From: Zea mays
Taxonomy: Eukaryota > Streptophyta > Magnoliopsida > Poales > Poaceae
Length of the DNA stretch: 64,000 nucleotides
Reading direction: 5' to 3'
Assembly (NCBI RefSeq): GCF_902167145.1
Contig: NC_050097.1
Coordinates: 232,829,034 to 232,893,033 of the forward strand
Shown: in pieces, positions 34,363 to 44,821 of the stretch
Numbering within the stretch: position 1 is the stretch's first letter
How the letters are laid out: every line of letters begins with the position of its first letter
The notes under the pieces: model-generated
Told to the model about the DNA's origin: nothing
Database searches by the model: none
The model's input: only the letters and a program-made list of their open reading frames with translations
Position numbers and translations under genes: made by a program

Positions 34363-35631
34363 TGAAAGCATCTAGGCCCCTGGTTGATTTTAGTGATTAA
34401 TGACAACGTAATATTATATGTGACTAACGTGTGTTTTGCAGAGACAAATGGTAAGTTAGGTCGCATTACAGGTAGATGTACTACAACGGTGAAAACAATC
34501 TCGAAGATACGAACTTGAAGCGACGGCTAAAGAGACGAAACAAAAAGTTAAGGTCTTCGTATTCCGAGTGTCAAGGAGTTGAGGACACTCGTTATATAGT
34601 TAGGTCTTTTATTTTGTTTTAGTCGTACTATAAAGAGGGGTTGTCGATGAGTAGTTTGACCAAGAGAGTTCTAATGTAGTGTTGGTGCATATTCACACTC
34701 ACATATAGTGCTAGGTGTCACTCTAGAACATACTCATGAATTAGAACGAAAACCGAATTGAAAAACTACAGAAATCAGAAACTAGGGTTTCTGGCTTTGG
34801 GGCACCGGACTGTCCGGTGCACCCTCTGCCAGTGGGGCCAGCCTGGCCCAGGGAAGAGCGGTTCCCGGCGCAGAAACTCGAGAGCGTGCAGTTCGCGAGA
34901 TGAATTTTAGTGGCACACCGGACAGCGCACCGGACTGTCCGGTGTGCCATCTGCTCAATGGCTAGCTGTCAGAACTAGCCGTTGGAGTCGATCGTTGGCG
35001 CAACGGTGGCGCACCGTTGGCGCACCGGACTGTCCGGTGCGCCCATGCGCAGCAGAATTTGTGTAACGGCTAGTTGATGGGTGAGGGCTATTTATATCCC
35101 TCCACCCACCATATTGATTTTTCTTGCTGCCCATATTTACTCCTACACTTTGGTAGAGCATTTTTCAAGCACCACAAAGCCTAGTGAGGTGATTTGAGAA
35201 TCTGAATCCCGCATTTGGACCTCATTAGCGCTAGCGAGAACCACCTAGAGCACACACTGCATGCATTAGGCTTCTCTTGGTCAAGTGAAAGTCTACGGCT
35301 TGTTACTCTTGGTGATCGGCATCACCTAGACGGTTTGGTGGCGTTGGGAGCTCGGTGATCACCGTGGAGATCTTGTTGGTGACCCGACTCAAGTTTGTAA
35401 GCGGTCGTGAGGGATCCACCGCGCCGGAGTGGCAAAGGATCATCTCGTAGTGAGCACTTGGTTCTTGCAAGGACCAAGGGGGAGCGATACCCTTGCGTGG
35501 GTGCTCCAATGAGGACTAGTGGAGAGTGCTGACTCTTCGATACCTCGGGAAAAATTGGAGGAGTCTTCTAAACCTTGCTTTACATTCTGCACTTAATTCA
35601 AGCATTTTACATTGTGTATTTGTTTAGCAAG
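34363..35631 (+). repeat. Solo copia LTR, left part
   Basis: Plus-strand LTR starting TGAAAGCATCTAGG; the rest of the LTR is at 44062-44223. It has the duplication AAGCG at 34358-34362 and 44224-44228. It is the same family as 1529-2961 (total about 1,426 bp against 1,433). There is no internal region or second LTR, so it arose by LTR-LTR recombination. The palindrome in this orientation reads CACCGGACTGTCCGGTG (34803-34819). Confidence 0.88.
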
Positions 35632-37082
35632 TGAAAGTCGCCTAGAGGGGGGTGGATAGACGAAACCTGAAAATTATAACTTCACACCCCAACTAGATCC
35701 CTTGATTAGTGGTTAGAACAAGATGCACAATTATCGGAGTATAAAAACTAAGTCCTTTGCTTGCAACGAGTATTGTTTTCAAAGAGTGTGGAATTTAATC
35801 AATAGCAATACTACTAGAAATATTAGTGGAGAATAATGCAAGAGGGCTTAGATAAGAAGAGAAGTAACACAAGTTCTTTCTTGCAAAGAGTTGCTCCTCT
35901 AAATGTGAATTTAACTTGAAGCAACACAAAATAATATTAGCAAAGAGTAGCGCAAGAGAACTTAGAAAGGGAGAGAACAAATAAATCACAAGCAATAAAC
36001 ACACGAGACACGAATGATTTGTTTTACCGAGGTTCGGCCCTCGAAGGCCTAGTCCCCGTTGAGGAGTCCACTAAGGACGGGTCTTTTTCAACCCTTTCCC
36101 TCTCTCCACCGATCATCAAGACCGGCGAGCTCTTCTTCTTCTTAAGGACCACTTAAGACCCCGCAAGGATCACCACACTCTTAGGTGTCTCTTGCTAGCT
36201 TTACAAGCCTCCAAAACTTTGGAGGAAGTTCAATGGGAGTCAAAACTCCACGCACAAATGAACACAAGATGTAGCACACACTTTCTCTCAATGATTCTCA
36301 CAAGGCACTATTGCTAAACTCACACGAGAAGCTTTCTTTTGCTTGCTCTCTCTTTTGTGGCACTTGTGTTGGTTGTAGTGGTCTAAATCTTGTGTATAGG
36401 ATGGATCAATGAATAGAGGTGATTGCGAGGGCTTGGATATGTCAACTATATGACTTGGAATGTTGCTTGGGCTCCCACACCTTGAAGTGGCCGGTTGGGG
36501 TGGTATTTATAGCCACCAACCAAATTGTAGCCGTTGGAGAAGGCCGTTGGCAATGGGCGCACCGGATAGTGTCCGGTGTGCTGCCACATCACCCTGTCAT
36601 TAGGGCTTGGAGCTGGTCGACCATTGGAGGCTTTGTCCTCATGCGGCACCGGACAGTCCGGTGCCCCTCTGACCTTCTGCTCTGACTTCTGTCGCATTAC
36701 TGTGCTGCACTGTTCATCCGTTAGAGTCGAGCGTTGCGAGTAGGTAGTCGTTGCTCCGCTGGTGCACCGGACAGTCCGGTGGTACACTGGACAGTCCGAT
36801 GAACTATAGCGGAGCTACGCCTAGGAAACCCGGAGCTGAGGAGTTTGGAGTGTACGGCCCCTGGTGCACCGGACACTGTCCGGTGCGCGAGACTTGGGAT
36901 CACTTCGGTTTCCTTTTTGCTCCTTTCTTTTGAACCCTAACTTGTTCTTTTTATTGGTTTGTGTTGAACCTTTGGCACCTGTAGAACTCATAATCTAGAG
37001 CAAACTAGTTAGTCAATTATTTGTGTTGGACATTCAACCACCAAAATCATTTAGGAAAAGGTTTTATCCTATTTCCCTTTCA
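35632..37082 (-). repeat. 3' LTR of the gag-only copia element
   Basis: 1,451 bp, TGAAAGTCGCC...CCCTTTCA, with a palindrome copy at 36647-36663 and a minus-strand TATA box (plus GGTATTTATAGCC near 36510). Confidence 0.9.
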
Positions 37083-40000
37083 ATCTCCCCCTTTTTGGTG
37101 ATTGATGCCAACACAAACCAAAACAAATATATAAGTGCAGAATTGAACTAGTTTGCATAAGGTAAGTGCAAAGGTTGCTTGGAATTAAACCAATTTAAAC
37201 TTTCATAAGATATGAATGGATTGCTTTCTTTCTTTTAATATTTTGGACCACACTTGCACACTAGTTTTGTTTTTGCAAATTCTTTTGGAAATTCTTTTCA
37301 AAGTCTTTTTGCAAATAGTCAAAGGTAAATGAATAAGATTTCGAGAAGCATTTTCAAGATTTTCTCCCCCTATTTAAAATGCTTTTCCTTTGACTAAACA
37401 AAACTCCCCCTTAATGAAATTCTCCTCTTAGTGTTCAAGAGGGTTTTACCAATTGAGATAGAATTTCTTGGAGGAATACTAATTTCAAAGATACCAATTG
37501 AAAAACATTTAAAAACTTAAACTTGTTTCGAAAAAGTTTGAAATTGGCGTGGTGGTGCGGTCCTTTTGCTTTGGGCTAATACTCTCTCCCCCTTTGGCAT
37601 TAATCGCCAAAAACGGAGTCTTTAGAGCCCTTTTTACTTTCTTCCCCATTGATACAAGTAAATATGAGTGAAAGATTATACCAATTTTGAGAGATGGCGG
37701 AATACCGACAAAAGGATAGATAATACGATGGTGTAGAGTGGAAGCGATGTCTTTGCCGAATACACCATTTCCCTTTCAATCTAAGACTTAATACACAAGA
37801 TACTCATGGAAACATATTAGTCTTAGCCTTGGCACAAGAGATATAGGAAATATGCAAATGTACAAAAGGAAAGAGACATGGTTAAAAGGATATGTCAATT
37901 AAGCTTAGATAGTTCTATGTAATATAGATTGCTCCCCCTAAATATGTGCCTTGAGAGGAATACAGATTTTGGCCTTAAATGCCAAGTGCACATAATTAGG
38001 TTAATGAGAACATATTTATATCATAGAAGCTGTGAAGTGCAAAGTGTCATAATAAAAGTGTGATGCTCACGGCAGACTATGCACTTATGAAAGCATGTTG
38101 GAAACATTTTAAGCAATTACCCTTAAGGATTTCAAAGAGACTTAAGGAACCTCCACCTTTGGAACAAAGGTAGCTTATCCTCATTACAAGGTTAAGCTTT
38201 AAGCTCTTTGACAATAAAATCACTTCACCTAGTTTTAACAAAAATGCATAAATGTAGGAATGAAATTTGAGAGGTTAAACTAGGTATGAAGCAGGGATAT
38301 GTATAGACATGCTTTCTCTTCCTTTTATACAAGATATGCAAGGAATGTATATGAAGATTTAGGTACATGTGTAAATGAGAGGAAGTAGTTTTACCCTGTT
38401 GTACCTTCACATAGAGACACTCTCTTCATTGTGCTTTGTCCTTAGTCTTAGTTGCTTAAGACCTATATTCAAGACAATGTATGGAAATATTTTGCACAAG
38501 AGAGAGTTCTACAACTAGTGATCCTATTCTAAGGCATTGTTACCATATATCAAGTGGATCACAAATTGCATAAATGTATCATGAATTCTCCTTTCAACTT
38601 AGTGCATATCAAGAAAGATATTGAATTCAAAGTATATGAGGCACTAAGAAGCATAAGTGTTAATTGAAGTTATTCAATGATCAAACAAATAACAGATGCG
38701 ATCAAAAGAATAACATATGCATTAAATAAGCTTAAAATAGGAGAATCTAGTAAATATGCTACTTTAGCAATTGAACGCAACAATCCTTGAAAGTGACATT
38801 ATTTTTACCAAGTTGGATTGGTTTGTAGTAGCATACTTCATGAGAAACTTATTCTCATAATTGAGACTATATGAGATTACTAAGATAAAGTGTTAGTCTC
38901 AATATAATCAAGATATAGAAATAGGCTCCCCCCTAAAGATATGCATCAAATGTTTGAAGGAATGGATAGATGCATTCACTTTTAAAGACAAATAGAGAGA
39001 AGCATTATACATCTTGATCAAGGCTTATAAAATTTGCAATAAACAACTTATGTCTGGTATACTCATAATGAAAGAGATTTAGAATGCTTACATCCACACC
39101 ATTGATTGTTTTTTATGTCTTCCTCTTTCATTTGAGTGTCCTTCCTTTGTAGTTGTCTCTTTTTCCTTCCAAACTTATTGAAAATACTCAAGAAAGATGT
39201 TAATAGCACAAGGAAGTATATTGTGAGGGATGATTTCTTTAGATAAGAAATATAAACAGTTCATCATCCACAAGTCACATAGACATGAAGTAAAATCCTT
39301 AATATTAGTGCACATCATTAGAAAGAGGAATATGCACCTTTTAAACATTTTGATCAATCATAGGAAATTCACTTCTTCATATTGAATTTATAATCATAAC
39401 TTAGAAGCATATCAATATGAGAACAGATATAGCAAAGGCATGAATTAGATTCTAATGGACAAGTGCATTTAAGGGAACGAGATTGAATGCACATCTAGCT
39501 GATTTAAGTCTAATAAAGAATCTATTCTTCACATAGGTAGAATATGATAATTTAGAGTAAATAACCATTGATTGGAACTATATTTGATTAAGAAGATGGG
39601 TTCCCATACCTTTGCTTTTACCTTTCTTCCTTTGGGTGAAGAGCAACACTTGAGGCTTGTGGCTTTAAACATGCACTTACTCTCTTGTAGATTTCCATAA
39701 GTAAGCTTAAGAGATATGTCATTAGTAACACAAGCACTAGTTTCCCTTTTTGTAATCATTTTGATAAGTGGATTACTAAAGCATGGAAACTTTATAATAT
39801 GAACTAGATTATTCCATGATGTATGCTCAGTTTTAACTTATAAAACAAGCATAGTTAATTCCTTAAGATTATGGGAACAAATTTAATTCATAACATGGAG
39901 AGCGATGAATATAGAAGAATCATATCCAATTTAAACAAGAAGAAATACATCATAAATCATTGGATTGATTTTCTTTTCATGTTAGATTACACATTTCCAT

Positions 40001-40600
40001 AGAGAAACTCATTCTCTATATGTGAGACTATTTAGATCAACTGAGTAGAAACATTAGTCTCACTATTCTAGTTATAAAGAGAGATTCCCATTATAAGTGT
40101 CCTAAGGATTTGAATTCCTTACATGACACTTTATTCTTTTAAGAACTTGGAATATCTCTCTATATCTAGAACAGGGCAATGATAGGATAATTAGTGTAAA
40201 TCATGCCATGAGGTACTTACAATAATTTAAGCATGTAGATTGCCATAGTATAGAAATGATGAATATGCAATCTACCATATGAGAGGAATTTCTTCAAAGA
40301 ATGGTGACATAATTTGAAAATATTTAAAGTGCTTCCTTTTTCTATGTGACTACACAAGACACATAAGAAATGATAATTTAAGATACTTGCACTTTAAAAG
40401 CATAAATGTTACCATCCTTTGGCTTTCCTCCATGTTGTAGGCCTTGATTTTCCACACAGGATAATTCTTTATTTCCTACAACGTTAATATCTTCCCCGAG
40501 ATGATATGAGTTTTAGACATAATAATTCAAAATAACTTTGGGTCAATCTTGGATATATAGATCATTGAAGATTGATAGCTTGAGTTAATAAGAATTGAAT
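37083..40600 (-). other. Non-coding interior of the gag-only copia element
   Basis: AT-rich, with short phrases such as TCTCCCCC and TTTGGCATTA recurring at the left (37083-37650). This is the zone that holds the untranslated region between RNase H and the 3' LTR in autonomous relatives. No frame above about 75 codons resembles a known protein. Confidence 0.7.
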
Positions 40601-40659
40601 TGACTCTCTCAAGCACCCCAAGGCTTCATATCATCTCCTTCTCCTATAAAGATTATCAA

Positions 40660-42521
40660 GCATATTTTGGTACCCATCGCTTGATGGGTCCATCAAGGTT
40701 AGTCAACAAAGATCTAGGAACCCAAAAGTCCTTTGTGTTAGCACTTGGTAAACTCATTACCTTTCTAGCACAAGTTGCAATTTTGGGTTGCCTAGTACAT
40801 GTGAGATAATTGACAAGCTAGAAGTGGGATAGTTACCAGTGTGACAATCATTGCATTGATGTCCCTTCTTTAGGCATATGTAGCATAGGCGATCTTCAAG
40901 TCTTGAAGATTTTTTATTTCCTTGTTTCTTTCTTGCTACATGGTTAGTGAATATTTTCTTTTCTAAAGCTATGCCTTTTTGTTTTAAATGGGGACAAGAC
41001 TTAATTAAGTGTCCCTTCTTTGAGCATTTAAAACAAAGTTTATCATCCTTGTTAATAATCAAGCTATTTTTAATATAGGGAGATGATCTAATCGAGTGTC
41101 TCTTTTAAAAGCATTCACTACACTTCTTACTTCTTTTAGTGTGAAGTGTGGCTTGATTATTACCTTGGATGTTACCTTGCATGGAGGCACGGTTGAGGCT
41201 TTTGGCAGAGGTATTGATTTTCTTTGTTCATTCCTCTTGGCAATCCTCAAGTCCTTGACATTTTCTTCAAGGGGTTTGGTGCATACCACGGTTGATCCCG
41301 TCTCAAGCTTCTTCACCATGTGATCACTGTTATCTTGAGAAGGTTGAGCAGTGCACTTTCCTTTTAGTTGTGTCAAGCTCATCTTTAGCCTCTCATTTTC
41401 TTCTTTGAGCTCTTGATATGTATCATCTTTTGTTCCTGCAAATTCTAGCTCAAAGGAGGATTTGCTTGTTGACGAACAACAAGCATTAGCACATGGTAAT
41501 ATAGTTTCAATTTGAATACATGTGCATGAGTGAGGTTGTTTGGATTTTAAGTTTTCTATCACAACCTCATGAGCAATGGTTAACATGATATGATCATCCA
41601 TAAGATTTTCATGAGAACGTAGAAGCATATCATGTTTTTCTTGAAAAGCTAGATTTTCAACTTTTAGCTTTTCCATTTGGTCTTTAAGCAAGGCATTTCT
41701 ATTTACTAATTGAGCGATACAATATAAAGAGTTATCTTGCTCAATTGAAATAGTTTCATACCTCTGGACCAAATCAACATGAGAGCACTTTAGCTCCTCA
41801 TGTTCTTTAGTCAACTCATCAAAGCTTAGCATTTTTATGGAGAGAATATCTTCTAGCATTTGATGAGCTTTGCTTTGCTCTCTCGCTCTTTTTAGAAGTT
41901 TGAGGATGACCGCCTTATCTTCTAGGCTTAGATGAGCGTAGAGTTGCATAAAGCTTCTTTCATCCTCCTCATCCTCATTTGTGCTTCCACTATCATTTTC
42001 ATTAGCCACACAACATATGTGGGAATTAAAGTTGGAAGACAAACCTTTTGGAGAGGTGGATTCATCGTTTGGTCTCCATCGTTCATTTTCTTCTTCTTCC
42101 TTCAAAGGGTTAGTTTCGCAAGAACTAGAGGAAGTAGAAGCATCAAATGGATCATCATGTTTGGACTCATCAAATTTGTTTTTAACTCTAGTCCAAATAT
42201 CATGCGCATCATGAATAGGTTCATTATATCTAATTATGAAGGCATGATAATCTTCCTTGCTAAGAGAATTACCTAAGATGTCAAAAGCTAGATAGTTTAA
42301 GCGTATACATCTTTGATCTTCCTCGGAAGTGATTTTTCCATTATAACTGGAGGGTATGATACTCTTGTCTATAATTTGTTCTAATCGTGGATCTATGTTC
42401 TAAAAGCATTTAGTATCCTAGTGGACCATGAAACATAATTAGAACAATCGGGAAGTAATATCTCAAGAGTTACCTCCTTCGGGGTTGTCTTCTTGTTCTT
42501 TTGGGATCTTATTCGAGCCAT
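40660..42521 (-). pseudogene. Gag of the non-autonomous copia element, frameshifted
   Basis: Starts at ATG 42521 (MARIRSQKNKK) with a capsid-like region (SNYVSWSTRILNAF). A frameshift near 42400 moves the reading frame, which then stays open through 42105-41059, including an acidic stretch and long coiled coils. Another shift near 41060 leads into 41062-40757, with two CCHC knuckles, CFKCSKKGHLIKSC and CYICLKKGHQCNDC. Near 40740-40660 the minus strand still shows a WVPK...GPIKRWVPK-like segment that in Opie/Ji precedes the protease; coding homology ends there. Confidence 0.78.
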
Positions 42522-42570
42522 CACTTCGAGTTGTTAGACTCAATATGAAGTGCCTAGCTCTGATACCAAT

Positions 42571-44061
42571 TGAAAGTCGCCTAGAGGGGGGTGGATAGGC
42601 GAAACCTGAAAATTATAACTTCACACCCCAACTAGATCCCTTGATTAGTGGTTAGAACAAGATGCACAATTATCGGAGTATAAAAACTAAGTCCTTTGCT
42701 TGCAACGAGTATTGTTTTCAAAGAGTGCGGAATTTAATCAATAGCAATACTACTAGAAATGTTAGTGGAGAATAATGCAAGAGGGCTTAGATAAGAAGAG
42801 AAGTAACACAAGTTCTTTCTTGCAAGGAGTTGCTTCTCTAAATGTGAATTTAACTTGAAGCAACACAAAATAATATTAGCAAAGAGTAGCGCAAGAGAAC
42901 TTAGAAAGGGAGAGAACAAACAAATCACAAGCAATAAACACACGAGACACGGATGATTTGTTTTACCGAGGTTCGGCCCTCGAAGGCCTAGTCCCCGTTG
43001 AGGAGTCCACTAAGGACGGGTCTTTTTCAACCCTTTCCCTCTCTCCACCGATCACCAAGACCGGCGAGCTCTTCTTCTTCTTAAGGATCACTTAAGACCC
43101 CGCAAGGATCACCACACTCTTAGGTGTCTCTTGCTAGCTTTACAAGCCTCCAAAACTTTGGAGGAAGTTCAATGGGAGTCAAAACTCCACGCACAAATGA
43201 ACACAAGATGTAGCACACACTTTCTCTCAATGATTCTCACAAGGCACTATTGCTAAACTCACACGAGAAGCTTTCTTTTGCTTGCCCTCTCTTTTGTGGC
43301 ACTTGTGTTGGTTGTAGTGGTCTAAATCTTGTGTATAGGATGGATCAATGAATAGAGGTGATTGGGAGGGCTTGGATACGTTAACTATATGACTTGGAAT
43401 GTTGCTTGGGCTCCCACACCTTGAAGTGGCCGGTTGGGGTGGTATTTATAGCTACCAACCAAATTGTAGCCGTTGGAGAAGGCTGCTAGCGATGGGCGCA
43501 CCGTACAGTCTGGTGCACCACCGGACAGTGTCCGGTGTGCCGCCACGTCACCCTGTCATTAGGGCTTGGAGCTGGTCGACCGTTGGAGGCTTTGTCCTCA
43601 TGCGGCACCGTACAGTCCGGTGCCCCTCTAACCTTCTGCTCTGACTTCTGTCGCATTACTGTGCTGCACAGTTCATCCGTTAGAGTCGACCGTTGCGCGT
43701 AGGTAGCCGTTGCTCCCTGGTGCACCGGACAGTTCGGTGGTACACCAGACAGTCCGGTGAATTATAGCGGAGCTGCGCCTGGGAAACCCGAAGCTGAGGA
43801 GTTTGGAGTGTACGGCCCCTGGTGCACCGGACACTGTCCGGTGGCACACCGGACAGTCCGGTGCGCCAGACCAGGGAGCACTTCGGTTTCCTTTTTGCTC
43901 CTTTCTTTTGAACCCTAACTTGTTCTTTTTATTGGTTTGTGTTGAACGTTTGGCACCTGTAGAACTCATAATCTAGAGCAAACTAGTTAGTCCAATTATT
44001 TGTGTTGGACATTCAACCACCAAAATCATTTAGGAAAAGGTTTTATCCTATTTCCCTTTTA
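42571..44061 (-). repeat. 5' LTR of the gag-only copia element
   Basis: 1,491 bp, nearly identical to the 3' LTR except for a few substitutions and an extra palindrome-bearing stretch near 43497-43540 and 43847-43863. The close match indicates a recent insertion. Confidence 0.9.
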
Positions 44062-44223
44062 GCAAGTATTTGAAGTATTGTCTTAGCATTGTTGTATTTC
44101 TAGTATTATTCTCATATTGCTAGTTGTTGGGGTGAAGTTGGGCTCTTGTTTAGGTTTTAAATATTATTGATTTTTAGAAAAGCCCAATTCACCCCCCCCC
44201 TCTTGGGCATCGTGATCCTTTCA
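44062..44223 (+). repeat. Solo copia LTR, right part
   Basis: Continues the LTR begun at 34363, after the duplicated GCAAG, and ends CGTGATCCTTTCA. AAGCG follows at 44224-44228. Confidence 0.88.
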
Positions 44224-44750
44224 AAGCGCAGGCGAAATTCCTGGTCAACTTCAAAGTGGACAGGAATCACAAGGTCGTCCGGCAGTGGGCGACTGATCTG
44301 GCTTCGCTCCGACCTGCTACAGTTACCCCAAGGTAAGTGAGTCAAGTTAAATTCAATCTCTTAGAGCTTACATAGATGAGCAGCGAGACCAAATGCAACA
44401 GATCATTGGGGGGTATGCAAAAATGATTATAAGAGGCTAGCACACGCTTTCGATAAATCTATTGTCGTGTATTTTCATTCGCACGAGGTTGAATCTGGGG
44501 AAAACACACGTAATTCATCTGCTACAGATTGGCATGTCCAATCACAACCCTTAACATGATGCCGATAGACACATATCCTGGAAAGCCACAGCCTCCTACG
44601 CAAATCAGGGGTAAACCCGCCGACCTGCGTGCGGTCGGATCATCTGCGCGTGAGCCGGCAGGAGAAAGGGGCGACGATTAGGCAGGGGAAGGAGATTGGA
44701 GCCGTAGATAGTGGAGAGAGAAAGGGATGGTGTGTTCTATGGGCTATCTA
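44224..44750 (+). pseudogene. Gypsy gag fragment, continuation
   Basis: The frame that stopped at 34362 resumes here as QAKFLVNFKVDRNHKVVRQW and further gag-like text (YIDEQRDQMQQIIGG near 44370-44415). Stops accumulate and the right border is vague, near the CACTA element. Confidence 0.6.
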
Positions 44751-44821
44751 TTTGTCTATTCGTTCGAGTGAGGTAAAGAGCCACAGGTTGATTTCAAAAA
44801 AATAAAAGGGGGTTTTATAAA

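Larger units (their letters stand above)
35632..44061 (-). mobile_element. Gag-only (non-autonomous) copia element nested in the solo LTR
   Basis: An 8,430 bp element on the minus strand with LTRs 35632-37082 (3') and 42571-44061 (5'), the duplication GCAAG (35627-35631 and 44062-44066), a tRNA-Met-type primer-binding site (plus GCTCTGATACCAAT, 42557-42570) and a polypurine tract (plus ATCTCCCCCTTTTTGG from 37083). Only gag is recognisable. About 3.5 kb between 37083 and 40600 is non-coding, with no protease, integrase or RT motifs. It must have been moved by enzymes of an autonomous relative. The last base pair of the right LTR reads TA in place of CA. Confidence 0.9.
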
